64,000 nucleotides of DNA, taken from NCBI GenBank assembly GCA_016795285.1, contig JAEUIC010000025.1, positions 307,588 to 371,587 on the forward strand. Reading direction: 5' to 3'. Below are positions 10,669 to 19,869 of the stretch, piece by piece. The DNA comes from Planctomycetota bacterium (lineage in GTDB: Bacteria; Planctomycetota; B15-G4; SIAN01). The notes below the pieces were generated by a model. It did not search any database. It was not told the DNA's origin and was given only the letters and a program-made list of their open reading frames with translations. Numbering within the stretch: position 1 is the stretch's first letter; the number at the start of each line of letters is the position of its first letter. The translations under genes were made by a program, and so were the position numbers.

Positions 10669-11712
10669 GTGGGGAGAACCGCTTCGCGCAGCCGCGCGCT
10701 GCGCTGCGCCGTCGTCTTCGCTTGCGCCGGTTGCACCGGCGTCGCGCGGGCGCCCGACGACGCCGCGCCGCTGCTGCCGCCGACCGCATCGACGGCGCCC
10801 TCCGTGACGGCGAAGCCGGCACCGCCGGCAACGCAAGCGCAAGGGAAGCCCGCGCTGCCCGCGACCACTCCCGCGCCGGCGCCCGTCGTCGCCGCGCCGC
10901 TCGAGACGCCGCTCGCACCGCGCGCCCCGCGCGGCGACGACCCGCTCGCGGTCGGCGACGAGGTGCGCATCGTGGTGGTCGGGCAGGCCGACCTCTCGAC
11001 GCAGCTGCCGGTCCCGCCGCGCGGCTCGATCGAGCTGCCGGTGATCGGCAGCCTCGCGCTGGCCGGTCGCACCGCCGGCGACGTCGCCCGCGAGCTGCGC
11101 GAGCGGCTCGAAGCGGCGCGCTTCATGGTCTCGCCCGAGGTCGCCGTCAGCGTGGTGCGCTTCGCCGCGCGCCGCGTCTTCGTCGTCGAAGGGGTCGCAC
11201 GCCCCGAGGCGTACGAGCTGCCGGTCGGCGCCGGCCTCCACCTCACGCAGGTGATCGCGCTGGCCGGCGGCCTCTCGGCCGGCGCCGACCCGTCGCACGT
11301 CACCATCCTGCGCCGTCCGCGCGACGGCGCCGCGCAGCGCATCGCCGTCGACCTGCGCGCGATCCTCGACTCCGACCGCGTCGACCTCGACCCGATCCTC
11401 GAGCAGGACGACACGGTCATCGTGCGCGACCTGAAGCAGGGCGAGCAGTCGGTCTTCGTCACCGGCAAGGTCCGCACGCCGAGTTCCTACCGCTTCTCGC
11501 CGCGCGAAGGGATCACCTTCCTGCAGGCGATCGTGCTGGCGGGCGGCCTCGACAAGTACGCCAACCCGGCGCGCGCCGCGCTGCTGCGCCGCACCGCCGA
11601 CGGCCGCATCACGATCCCCGTCGACCTCGAGCGCATCCTCGCCGGCGATCTCGAACGCGACCTGCCGCTGCAGGCCGGCGACGTCGTCTTCGTGCCCGAA
11701 TCCTTCTTCTGA
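10669..11712 (+). CDS. Wza-like polysaccharide export lipoprotein
   Basis: 347 residues from a GTG start at 10669 preceded by an AGGAGAGGAG stretch. A lipoprotein signal ends in FACAGC. A long Ala/Pro linker follows (to about residue 85), then the poly-export/SLBB organisation: GDEVRIVVVGQADLSTQLPV (export domain with IELPVIGSLALAGRTAGDVARELRERL), then two SLBB-type domains (FVVEGVARPEAYELPVG and VFVTGKVRTPSSYRFSPREGITF...AIVLAGGL). It ends VFVPESFF. Wza-family proteins form the octameric outer-membrane channel for capsular or exopolysaccharide. The Wzc-type partner follows after nine bases. Confidence 0.9.
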   Translation: MGRTASRSRALRCAVVFACAGCTGVARAPDDAAPLLPPTASTAPSVTAKPAPPATQAQGKPALPATTPAPAPVVAAPLETPLAPRAPRGDDPLAVGDEVRIVVVGQADLSTQLPVPPRGSIELPVIGSLALAGRTAGDVARELRERLEAARFMVSPEVAVSVVRFAARRVFVVEGVARPEAYELPVGAGLHLTQVIALAGGLSAGADPSHVTILRRPRDGAAQRIAVDLRAILDSDRVDLDPILEQDDTVIVRDLKQGEQSVFVTGKVRTPSSYRFSPREGITFLQAIVLAGGLDKYANPARAALLRRTADGRITIPVDLERILAGDLERDLPLQAGDVVFVPESFF

Positions 11713-11721
11713 GCCGAGCCG

Positions 11722-13896
11722 ATGCAACCCCACCCCGCCGCGCAACGATCGACCTTCGCTGACCTCACCCGCAGCGTCCGCCGCCGCGCGCTCTTCGTCC
11801 TCTCCGTCATGGCGATCGCCGCCGGCGCCGCCGCGGCGTGGGCCGCGCGCGCGCCGAAGAAGTTCCGCGCCACCGCGTCGCTCTTGATCGAGCGGCCGCT
11901 GCCGACCGAACTCGGCATCAGCTCGCCGTTCGGCGCCGCGCAGGAGATCGAGCGGTTCGCCGCCACGCAGCTGCAGGTGCTGCGCAGCCGGACGGTGATC
12001 GACGCGCTCGAGCAGCGGCTCGACGTGGCGAGCTGGCCCGAGTTCGAGGGGCTCGATGCCGCGGCGCGCGCCGGCGCCATCGCCGACGCGCTCGAGATCG
12101 AGCCGCGCGGCCAGAGCGCGCTGGTCGACGTCGGCTTCGTCGCCCTCGACGCCGAACGCGCCGCGCTGCTGGTCAACACGCTCTGCGACACCTACCTCGG
12201 CCATGTCGCGAGCCGCGAGAAGGAGCACGTCAAGAACGACCTCGTCGCCATCGAGGCGGAGCTGCCGCGCCTCTCCGTCCAGCGCGAGACGGCGCGCGCC
12301 GACCTCGAGAAGTGGAAGCGCGAGAGCGCGTCGCTCACCTTCGACGGCCGCGAGGAGCTCCTCCAGGAGGAGCTGAAGCAGCAGAGCCGCATCGTGCAGG
12401 AGGCGCGCGCGCAGCAGGACGACCTCGAGGCGCGCTGCGCCGTGATCGAGCAGACGACCGCCGGCGCCGATCGCTCCGCGCTCGCCCGCGCGCTCGACCT
12501 CGAGCCGAGCCGCGAGACGGTCACCAAGCTCGTCGAGTTCGAGGCGCGCCGCGCCGAGCTCGCCGGGCTCCCCGGCACGCGCACCGCGCAGCTCGCCACG
12601 CTCGACGCCGAGATCGAGCGGCTGCGCGCCTCGCTGGCCGGCGAGGAGGAGGCGGCCATCGCCGGCCTCGTGCTGAAGCGCGCCATCGCCCGCCGGGAAG
12701 CGGCGAGCGCCGAGGCGCGCCTCGCCGAGCTGCGCACCACCGCCACCGAGCTCGACCGCGCCAAGTCGCAGCACGGCGCGCTCGCCACGCGGCTCGCCGA
12801 CGCCAGCGCGCTGTTCGACCGGCTGAGCCAGCGGCGCGACGAGCTGCTCGTCCTCGCGGCGAGGAACGGCACCGGCAGCCGCATCTTCGTGCAGGATCGC
12901 GCCAGCGCGCCGAGCCTGCCGTGCGCGCCGAACAAGCTGGCCGCCATCGCGCTCGCGATCGCCTTCGGCCTGCTGCTCGGCGTCGGCGGCGCGCTCGCGC
13001 TCGAGCGCTTCGACGACCGCGTCGGCGCCATCGAGGAGCTCGAGGCGTCGCTCGACACCGCGTCGATCGCCCGCATCCCCCACCTGCCGCTCACCTCCGG
13101 CACCGCGCCCGAGTACGAATGGGTCAAGCGGCCCGAGTCGTTCCCCGCCGACGAGTTCCGCAAGCTCTTCCTCACGCTCGGCGGCGACCAGGGCAGCGCC
13201 GAGCGGGCGCGCGCCATCACGGTCCTCTCGGCCGTGCCGCGCGAGGGCAAGACGCTGGTCGCCACCGGCATCGCGATGGCGGCCGCGCGGGCCGGCTTCT
13301 CGACGCTGCTGATCGACGGCGACCTGAAGCGCCCGCGCATCCACGACGTCTTCTCGCTCGACGGCGAGGTCGGCGTCCTCGACCACCTGGCCGGCAACAG
13401 CACGCTGGAACAGGTGGTCCACGCCACCCGCTTCGACAACCTCTCGGTGCTGCCGGCCGGCACGCCGACGCAGGACCTCGAGCGCCTCGCCGCGCCGCGC
13501 GCGCTCGCCCGCCTCGTCGAGCAGCTGCGCAAGGGGTGGCAGGTCGTCGTCTTCGACACCTCGCCGACGCTGCTCTCGGCCGACGCCTTCGTCTTCGCGC
13601 GCCACGCCGACGCCCGCGTGCTGGTCGCCTCGGCGGCGAGCTCGAAGGTCGGCCCGCTGCGCCAGGCGATGGCGCAGCTGCGCAACCTCGGCATCGAGGT
13701 GGCCGGCACCGTCATCAACCGCCACGCCTCGCCGCCGGCGCCGTACGGCAGCTACGAGTACACCAGCACGAACGGCACCAAGAAGCGCACGCGCAAGCTG
13801 GCGCCGGTCGTCGAGCCGGCGAGCGACGCGGTGCAGGCGCCGAGCGCCGATCCCGCCGCCGAGCCGGCGGGCGCAGGCGCGACGCCGGAGCGATGA
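11722..13896 (+). CDS. Wzc-like co-polymerase and BY-family tyrosine autokinase
   Basis: 724 residues. An N-terminal Wzz domain with a first membrane helix (about 25-48) and a RAPKKFRATASLLIERP entry is followed by a large periplasmic coiled-coil (about 170-390) and a second helix (LAAIALAIAFGLLLGVGGALAL). The cytoplasmic BY-kinase domain shows Walker A SAVPREGKT (503-511), Walker A' LLIDGDLKRP around Asp532 and Walker B VVVFDTSP. A C-terminal tyrosine cluster (Tyr675, Tyr678, Tyr680) is the likely autophosphorylation site. The kinase cycles with phosphorylation to control chain length and export. The Walker A has Arg where many family members have Gly, which is within family variation. Confidence 0.92.
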   Translation: MQPHPAAQRSTFADLTRSVRRRALFVLSVMAIAAGAAAAWAARAPKKFRATASLLIERPLPTELGISSPFGAAQEIERFAATQLQVLRSRTVIDALEQRLDVASWPEFEGLDAAARAGAIADALEIEPRGQSALVDVGFVALDAERAALLVNTLCDTYLGHVASREKEHVKNDLVAIEAELPRLSVQRETARADLEKWKRESASLTFDGREELLQEELKQQSRIVQEARAQQDDLEARCAVIEQTTAGADRSALARALDLEPSRETVTKLVEFEARRAELAGLPGTRTAQLATLDAEIERLRASLAGEEEAAIAGLVLKRAIARREAASAEARLAELRTTATELDRAKSQHGALATRLADASALFDRLSQRRDELLVLAARNGTGSRIFVQDRASAPSLPCAPNKLAAIALAIAFGLLLGVGGALALERFDDRVGAIEELEASLDTASIARIPHLPLTSGTAPEYEWVKRPESFPADEFRKLFLTLGGDQGSAERARAITVLSAVPREGKTLVATGIAMAAARAGFSTLLIDGDLKRPRIHDVFSLDGEVGVLDHLAGNSTLEQVVHATRFDNLSVLPAGTPTQDLERLAAPRALARLVEQLRKGWQVVVFDTSPTLLSADAFVFARHADARVLVASAASSKVGPLRQAMAQLRNLGIEVAGTVINRHASPPAPYGSYEYTSTNGTKKRTRKLAPVVEPASDAVQAPSADPAAEPAGAGATPER

Positions 13897-13897
13897 G

Positions 13898-14866
13898 ATG
13901 GGCGGCGCCACCGCTCGCGCCCCGTTCGTGGCGCTCCTCGCGGCGGCGTTCGCGCTGGTCGAGCGGCTCCCCGATCCGCTCGCCGAGGCGGAGCAGCTCG
14001 CCCGCGCGAGCGACGCACGGGAGCTCGTCGCGCTGGCGAGCGGCGCCGCGCCGCGCCTGCCCGTCGCCCACCTGATCGCCGCCGCGCTCGCGAGCGACGA
14101 AGGGGACGGCGCCGCGGCCCGCGTCGCGCTCGATCGCGCCGCGCGCGCCGCGCCGTGGCTCGGCGACGTGCAGCACGCGATCGCCGATGCGCTGCTGGTC
14201 GACGCGGTCGAACGGCAGGAGCCGCACCGCCTCGCGTTGGCCGCGCGCGCCTACGCGGTCGCCGTCGCCACCGGCAAGCTCGCGGTCACCGACGCGTTCG
14301 CCGCGCTCGCCGCCGCCGACGCGCCGCCCGAGCTCTTCGCCGCGGTCGCCGGCCGCGATCGCGCGCGCCGCGAGGCGCTGGTCGAGCACCACGCGCTGCG
14401 GCTCGAGCAGGAGGCGGCGCTCGCCGTCGCCCACGCGCTCGACGGGGAACGGGGCGGCGCCGGCAAGCCGGCCGAGGCGCTCGCCCATCGCCGCCTCGCC
14501 GCGGCGTGCAATGAAGCGGCGCTCCACGCCGAGGCGGCGCGCCACTTCGAGCGGGCCGCTGCGTTGCAGGGCACGCCGGACGCGCTCGCGGTCGAACGGA
14601 TCGCGGCGTGGCTCGCGGCCGGCGACGCCGCCGCGGCCGCGCCGCTGCTGCTCGACGGCTTCGCGGACGAGCGGATCGACCTCGCGCAAGCGACCGCGCT
14701 GCTGCAGGCGGCGCGCTCGACCGAAGCGGCCGCCGACGCCCTCTACGCCGCGCTGCAGGGGCGACTCGATCGACCGCTCGCCAGCCGCTTCGCGCCGCTC
14801 TTCGCCGCGATCGGCCAGCGCGGCCGCCAGCAGCAGCTCCTGCTGCGCGCGGGGACGCTGCGATGA
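13898..14866 (+). CDS. Exported or membrane-anchored helical-repeat (TPR-like) protein
   Basis: 322 residues. It starts with a weak hydrophobic segment (APFVALLAAAFALVERLP) that could be a signal or anchor. Alanine-rich helical pairs follow, some with TPR character (AEAARHFERAAALQGTPDALAVERIAAWLAAGD). The start lies two bases after the wzc-like stop and the gene ends in an ATGA overlap with the polymerase/ligase gene, so it belongs to the operon. A scaffolding role in polysaccharide assembly is plausible. No catalytic motif is visible and no named family is recognised. Confidence 0.65.
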   Translation: MGGATARAPFVALLAAAFALVERLPDPLAEAEQLARASDARELVALASGAAPRLPVAHLIAAALASDEGDGAAARVALDRAARAAPWLGDVQHAIADALLVDAVERQEPHRLALAARAYAVAVATGKLAVTDAFAALAAADAPPELFAAVAGRDRARREALVEHHALRLEQEAALAVAHALDGERGGAGKPAEALAHRRLAAACNEAALHAEAARHFERAAALQGTPDALAVERIAAWLAAGDAAAAAPLLLDGFADERIDLAQATALLQAARSTEAAADALYAALQGRLDRPLASRFAPLFAAIGQRGRQQQLLLRAGTLR

Positions 14867-16176
14867 ACGCCCCCGCCGCACCCGCTGCGGAGCCGCCGCG
14901 CACCGCGCTCCTCGCGCTGGCGGGCCTCGCCTTCGTGCCGCTGCTGCGCGCCGGTTTCGTCCCCTACCTCGGCATGAGCGTCGCGCTCGCCTGCTTCGCC
15001 GCGCGCTGGCCGGCCGCGAGCGCCCCCTTCCCGCCGTCGCCGGCGACGCGCCGCCTCGCGCAGCTCGCCGCGGTGGCGCTGGCGATCGCCGCGCTCGGCC
15101 TGCTGCCGCTGCCGGCGCTGCTCCACGAATGGCTCGCGCCGGGCGCCACCGCGCTCGATCGCGAACTCGGCGGCGCGGCCCGCTTCGCGCCCTCCTCGCG
15201 CGATCCGGCGGCGACGCGCCTCGCGCTCCTCGCGCTGGCGGTGGGCGCCACGCTGGTGGCGAGCGTCCGCTCCATCGCCCGCGTACCGCGCGCGCGCGCG
15301 CGGCTCACGGCGGCGCTGGTCGCCGGCGCGGCGCTGGTCGCGCTGCTCGGCGTGAGCGAAGCGCTGCTCGGCGCGCCGCTCTTGCAGCGCTCGTTGCCGC
15401 CCCACGCCCGCCCGTTCGGCCCGTTCGCCAATCGCAACCACGCCGGCGCGCTGCTGCTGCTGGCGCTGCCGCTCGCGCTGGCCGGTGCGCGCCGCGCCGC
15501 CGCCGCCGCGCGACTCGGCACGCTCTGCACCGATCGCCTCGCGCGGCTCGCGTGGACCACGGCGGCGACGCTGCTCGTGCTGGGGCTGCTGCTGAACGGC
15601 TCGCGCGGCGTCGCGCTGGCGGCGCTGCTCGCGACCGCCTTCACGCTGGCGGCGAGCCGCCTCGCACTGCGCCCGAAGCTGCTGCTCGGCGGCGCCGTCG
15701 CGCTGCTGCTGGTGGTGCCGAGCGCCGCGTTCGAGCGGCGCGGCGACGCCACCACGATCGGCGAGCGGCTCACGCTGGCGGGCGATGCGCTGCGCATGGC
15801 GAAGGACGCGCCGCTGCTCGGCATCGGCCTGAACGCCTTCGGCGCCGCCTACCCGCCCTACCAGACGGTCGAGCGCGACTTGCGCTTCCGCCACGTCGAG
15901 TGCGAGCCGCTCGAACTGCTGGTCGAGGGGGGCCTGCCGCTCGCGCTGGCGGGACTCGCGGCCGCCGCGCTGCTGCTGCGCGCCGCGGCGCGCGTGGTCC
16001 GACGCGGAGGCGCCGAAGAGGCGGCGCTTGCCGCCGCGGCGCTGGCCGTCCCGTTCCATGCGCTCTGCGACTTCCCGCTGCGCGTGCCGGGCGTCGCGCT
16101 GCCGTTCGCGCTGGCGGTCGGCCTGCTGCTCGCCGTCCACGACGACGGCGCGGTCGCGGCGGAGACGGCGCGATGA
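14863..16176 (+). CDS. O-antigen ligase/polymerase-like membrane protein (first copy)
   Basis: 437 residues with about ten membrane helices. The O-antigen ligase (WaaL/Wzy_C) region is visible as FGPFANRNHAGALLLLALPL, resembling the conserved N-R-N-H motif of the family. LLGIGLNAFGAAYPPYQ and HVECEPLELLVEGGLPLALAG follow, the periplasmic loop and post-loop helix typical of this fold. The protein would polymerise or transfer undecaprenyl-linked glycans. ATGA overlaps join it to both neighbours. A second family member lies at 17297, so one may polymerise (Wzy role) and the other transfer; which is which cannot be told from sequence. Confidence 0.85.
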   Translation: MNAPAAPAAEPPRTALLALAGLAFVPLLRAGFVPYLGMSVALACFAARWPAASAPFPPSPATRRLAQLAAVALAIAALGLLPLPALLHEWLAPGATALDRELGGAARFAPSSRDPAATRLALLALAVGATLVASVRSIARVPRARARLTAALVAGAALVALLGVSEALLGAPLLQRSLPPHARPFGPFANRNHAGALLLLALPLALAGARRAAAAARLGTLCTDRLARLAWTTAATLLVLGLLLNGSRGVALAALLATAFTLAASRLALRPKLLLGGAVALLLVVPSAAFERRGDATTIGERLTLAGDALRMAKDAPLLGIGLNAFGAAYPPYQTVERDLRFRHVECEPLELLVEGGLPLALAGLAAAALLLRAAARVVRRGGAEEAALAAAALAVPFHALCDFPLRVPGVALPFALAVGLLLAVHDDGAVAAETAR

Positions 16177-17300
16177 GCCTCGCCGTGCTCGAGGTGCTCG
16201 GCTACTCGTGCGCGGGCGGCGCCGCCGAGTCGGTGCTGGAACTGTGCGACTCGCTCGGTCGCGCCGGCCATCGCGTGACGCTCGCCGCGCCGCCCGAGCC
16301 GGGCTTCGCCGCGCGCGTCGCCGCCGCCGGCGCCCGCTTCGTGCCGGTGGCGATGGCGTCGCGGCGCGACTGGAAGAGCTTCGCCGCGCTCCACCGCCTG
16401 CTGCGCCGCGAGCGGTTCGACGTGGTCCACACCCACTGCCGCAACGCCGACCTGCACGGCGGCCTCGCGGCGCGGTGGGCCGGCTGCCGCGCGCTGGTGA
16501 GCCACCTGCGCGGGCTGCTGGTCGACGGCGACGGGCAGCTCGCCGACAGCTTCATCGACCGCCTCCATCGCGGCGTGCTGCGCCGCCTGCCGCGCCGGCT
16601 GGTGGCGATCAGCGAGGCAGTGCGCCAGAAGGCGCTCGCGACGCTGGCGCTGCCCGAGCCGCGCGTGGTGACGGTGCGCAACGGCATCGCGCTCGGCCGC
16701 TTCCGCGCGCCGCAGCGCCGCCCCGCCGACGTGCGCGCCGAGCTCGCGATCGCGGGCGACACGCCGCTGCTCCTCTCGATCGGCACGCTCGGCCGCTGCA
16801 AGGGGCAGGACCTGCTGATCGACGCGCTGGCGCAACTGCGCGAGCCGGCCGTGCTGGCGCTGGTCGGCGACGGGCCGGCGCGCGCCGAGCTCGAGGTGCA
16901 GGCGGAGCGTCTCGGCGTCGCCCCGCGCGTCCGCTTCCTCGGCGCACGCAGCGACGTCACCGACCTGCTGCACGCCGCCGACCTCTTCGTCCATGCGGCG
17001 CGCTGGGAGGGGTTCGGGCGGGTCGTCGCCGAGGCGATGGCGGCCGGCCGGCCGCTGCTGGCCACGCGCGTCGGCGGGATCCCCGAGTTCGTGACCGATG
17101 GCGAGACGGGGCGCCTCGTCGCGCCCGATTCGGCGCCGCTGCTGGCCGCCGCCTTGACCGCGCTGCTCGCCGATCGCGACCGCCGCGATCGGCTCGGCGC
17201 CGCGGCCGCCGCGTTCGCCGCACGCGAGCTCGACGGCGAGGCGACGGCGCGCGGCGTGGCGCAGGTGCTGCAGGAGACGGCGGTGGAGGCGATGGCATGA
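16173..17300 (+). CDS. Glycosyltransferase family 4 (GT-B)
   Basis: 375 residues. The GT-B fold begins VLEVLGYSCAGGAAESVLEL (glycine-rich acceptor loop). DVVHTHCRNADLHGGLAA and a central LLSIGTLGRCKGQDLLIDAL (nucleotide-sugar domain start) follow. The GT4 E-x7-E-type motif is HAARWEGFGRVVAEAMAAGRPLLATRVGG. It retains donor-sugar configuration in the known family mechanism; donor and acceptor cannot be assigned. No membrane helix is seen, so it should act at the cytoplasmic face on the lipid-linked intermediate. ATGA overlaps link it to both neighbours. Confidence 0.9.
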   Translation: MSLAVLEVLGYSCAGGAAESVLELCDSLGRAGHRVTLAAPPEPGFAARVAAAGARFVPVAMASRRDWKSFAALHRLLRRERFDVVHTHCRNADLHGGLAARWAGCRALVSHLRGLLVDGDGQLADSFIDRLHRGVLRRLPRRLVAISEAVRQKALATLALPEPRVVTVRNGIALGRFRAPQRRPADVRAELAIAGDTPLLLSIGTLGRCKGQDLLIDALAQLREPAVLALVGDGPARAELEVQAERLGVAPRVRFLGARSDVTDLLHAADLFVHAARWEGFGRVVAEAMAAGRPLLATRVGGIPEFVTDGETGRLVAPDSAPLLAAALTALLADRDRRDRLGAAAAAFAARELDGEATARGVAQVLQETAVEAMA

Positions 17301-18769
17301 ACGCGCGCAACCTGCCCGCCCCGCTGCCGACGCCGAGCCAGGCGGGCCGCTACTCGCTGCTCCTGCTCGGCGTCGCGATGGCGCTCGCCTTGGGCGGCCT
17401 CGCCGGCGCCATCAGCTCGGGCGAGCCCTACGCGCTGGCGGCCGGTGCCGCGGTGCTGGCGCTGCCGCTGCTGGCGCTCGCCGGTCGCGCCGGCCTCGAC
17501 CTCTTGCTGGCGAGCGTGCTCTTCGCGGCGCTCGCCTTCTTCACCGCGATCCGCCACCGCTCGACGCTCGACGTCGAGACGCCGCACCCCTTCTACGAGT
17601 GGGCGCTCTGGCGCGTGACGCTGCCCGAGATGCTCGCCGTCGCCGCGCTGGCCGCGACGCTGCTGCGCACGCCGAGCCGCGCCGACGAGGCGCCGGTGCG
17701 CGTCGGCGCCGTGCCGTGGCTCATCGGCGGCTTCCTCGCGCTCGGCCTCTTCAGCGGGCTCGGCAACGGCAACACGCTCGAGGCGTGCCTGCGCGACGGC
17801 CGCAAGGTGGTCTACGTGGTGGTCGCCCACCTGCTGATCGTGCGCATCGTGCCGAGCGCAGCGCGCCGCACCCGGCTGCTGCAGGTGATCGGGCTCGCGC
17901 TCCTCGCCGGCGCGCTGGCCACGGTCGGCGCCTGGTGGAGCGATCGCGGCTTCCACTACAACGGCACCACGCGCGCGAGCGTCGACGTCTCCGACTTCCT
18001 CGGTTTCCTCGGCCTGATCGCGCTGCCGATGGCGGCGCTGCGCAGCCGCGCCGCGCACGGCTCGCTGCCGTTGCGCCTCCTGCTGATCGCGGCCGGCGCC
18101 GCCGCCACCATCTGCACCTTCTCGCGCGCCGCCTGGTGCGCCGCGCCGATCGCGCTGGCGGTGGTCGCCCTCCACCCCGCGCAGCAGGCGCGCCGCTCGA
18201 CGCGCGCGCTCACGCTGCTGGTGGTGGCGGTCGCGCTGCTGGCGCCGTTCCTCTTCAGCGGGATCGCCGAGCAGGCGTGGCTGCGCCTCGCGCCGCTCTT
18301 CGATCCGGCCGGCGATCCGAGCGTCAACTACCGCGTGCGCGAGCTGCGCGGCGCGTTCGCCGTCGCCGCCGACCACCCGCTCGCCGGCGTCGGCCTCGGC
18401 AGCCGCTTCGACGCCGGCGCCGCGCTCATCGATCGCCGCCGCGGCTCGGCGACGCTGGTCCACAACCTCTTCGTCTGGAGCGCGGTGAAGGCGGGGCTGC
18501 CCGGCCTGCTGCTCCTCTGCGCCGCGCTGCTGCTGACGGTGAAGCGGCTCTCCGATGCCGCGCGCCGCCACGTCGATCCGCGCGCCGCCGCGTTGGCGCT
18601 CGGGCTGCTCGGCGTGCTGGCCGGCTTCCTCGTGATCGGGCAGGTCGGCGCGATGCTGAACCAGGCGCGCACGGCGTTCCTGCTCGGCACGGTGACCGGC
18701 CTCGCGCAGCTGCTCGCGGCCGGGATCCCGGCCGAGCGCGTGGCGGCGACGCGGGGCGGCGCGCCATGA
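17297..18769 (+). CDS. O-antigen ligase/polymerase-like membrane protein (second copy)
   Basis: 490 residues with about eleven membrane helices. The pattern LRDGRKVVYVVVAHLLI, an SRAAWCAAPIALAVV helix, the loop VNYRVRELRGAFAVAADHPLAGVGLGSRF and the post-loop SATLVHNLFVWSAVKAGLPGLLLL fit the O-antigen ligase (Wzy_C) family. The family's large periplasmic loop and the H-N-x-F motif are present. Together with the gene at 14863 it makes this locus carry two such proteins. The ATGA start overlaps the glycosyltransferase stop, and its own stop overlaps the next start. Confidence 0.85.
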   Translation: MNARNLPAPLPTPSQAGRYSLLLLGVAMALALGGLAGAISSGEPYALAAGAAVLALPLLALAGRAGLDLLLASVLFAALAFFTAIRHRSTLDVETPHPFYEWALWRVTLPEMLAVAALAATLLRTPSRADEAPVRVGAVPWLIGGFLALGLFSGLGNGNTLEACLRDGRKVVYVVVAHLLIVRIVPSAARRTRLLQVIGLALLAGALATVGAWWSDRGFHYNGTTRASVDVSDFLGFLGLIALPMAALRSRAAHGSLPLRLLLIAAGAAATICTFSRAAWCAAPIALAVVALHPAQQARRSTRALTLLVVAVALLAPFLFSGIAEQAWLRLAPLFDPAGDPSVNYRVRELRGAFAVAADHPLAGVGLGSRFDAGAALIDRRRGSATLVHNLFVWSAVKAGLPGLLLLCAALLLTVKRLSDAARRHVDPRAAALALGLLGVLAGFLVIGQVGAMLNQARTAFLLGTVTGLAQLLAAGIPAERVAATRGGAP

Positions 18770-19869
18770 AGGTCGTCTACTTCGGCTCCTTCGACGAGCA
18801 GGTGAGCCCGCGCGTGCGGCTGCTCCGCGAGGGGCTCTGCCGCCACGACGTCGAGGTCGTCGAATGCCGCGCGAGCGGCAGCGCGCTGCGGCGCTGGTCG
18901 CGCCTCGCCGCGAACCTGCCGAGCGCGGCGCGCGGTGCCGACCTGCTCCTGGTGGGCAAGCCGGGCCAGCGCGAGCTGCCGCTCGCCTGGGCGGCCGCGC
19001 GCCTGCTGCAGGTGCCGGTCGCGCTCGACCTCTTCGCGTCGCTCTGGCTGAACGAAGTCGTCGAGCGGCGCCGCGTCGCCCCCGAGTCGCTCGAGGCGAG
19101 GAAGCTGCGCGCCCTCGACCGCTTCGCGCTCTGCCGGCCCGACCTCTGCCTGGTCGACACGAAGACGCATGGCGCGCTGATGGCCGCGACGCTGCTGCCG
19201 GGTCGCCGCGTCGCTCCGCAAGCGCGCGTCTTCGTCGGCGCCGAGGCGTGCTTCGCGCCAGAGCCGCGGGTGCGCCACGAGGGGCCGCAGGAGGCGCTCT
19301 TCGTCGGCACCTTCATCCCGTTCCACGGCATCGAGGTGATCCTCGAAGCGGCCGCGCGCCTGCGCCGCGAGACGCGCCTGCGCTTCACGCTGCTCGGCGA
19401 CGGGCAGGAGCGGGCGCGCATGGAGCAGCTCGCCGCGTCGCTCGCGCTCGACAACGTCCGCTTCGAGTCGCCGATCCCCTACCGCGAGCTGCCCGAGCGG
19501 TTGCGCCGCGCCGACTTCGCGCTCGGCACCTTCGGCGCGTCGCCGACCGCGCAAGCGGTGATCCCGAAGAAGGTCTTCGCCGCGCTCGCGTGCGGCGTGC
19601 CGGTGGTGACCGGCGACGGCGCCGGACCGCGCGAGGCGCTCGACGACGCGACGGCCTACTTGTGCGCGCCGGGCGACCCGGCCGCGCTGGCGGCGACCTT
19701 GCGGCGCGCGCTCGACGACGGGCCGCGGCGCCGCGAAGTGGCGGCGCGCGGACGGGCCCTGCACGAGCAGCGCTTCACCGCGCGAGCGACCGGCGCCGAG
19801 TGCGTCGCGGCGCTCGAGCGGCTGGTGAAGCCGGTCGCGCGGCGCTCGCGCGTCGAGGTCGCGTCATGA
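18766..19869 (+). CDS. Glycosyltransferase family 4
   Basis: 367 residues. The N-terminal domain opens KVVYFGSFDEQVSPRVRLLREGL. The C-terminal nucleotide-sugar domain begins EALFVGTFIPFHGIEVILEAA and contains FTLLGDGQERARMEQLA and FALGTFGASPTAQAVIPKKVFAALACGVPVVTGDG, the variant GT4 donor-site motif in which the usual E-x7-E becomes T-x-x-A-x-x-x-x-P-x-K. The motif TAQAVIPKK is frequent in WbuB/WcaI-like family members. Donor and acceptor are unknown. It is coupled by ATGA on both sides. Confidence 0.85.
   Translation: MKVVYFGSFDEQVSPRVRLLREGLCRHDVEVVECRASGSALRRWSRLAANLPSAARGADLLLVGKPGQRELPLAWAAARLLQVPVALDLFASLWLNEVVERRRVAPESLEARKLRALDRFALCRPDLCLVDTKTHGALMAATLLPGRRVAPQARVFVGAEACFAPEPRVRHEGPQEALFVGTFIPFHGIEVILEAAARLRRETRLRFTLLGDGQERARMEQLAASLALDNVRFESPIPYRELPERLRRADFALGTFGASPTAQAVIPKKVFAALACGVPVVTGDGAGPREALDDATAYLCAPGDPAALAATLRRALDDGPRRREVAARGRALHEQRFTARATGAECVAALERLVKPVARRSRVEVAS

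Noticed and set aside
9067..13911. 1614-codon open frame on the minus strand opposite the Wza/Wzc-type genes
   Set aside because: It mirrors the plus-strand codons, is Arg/Glu/Val-rich and has no domain. Plus-strand proteins there are clear families. High-GC antisense artefact.
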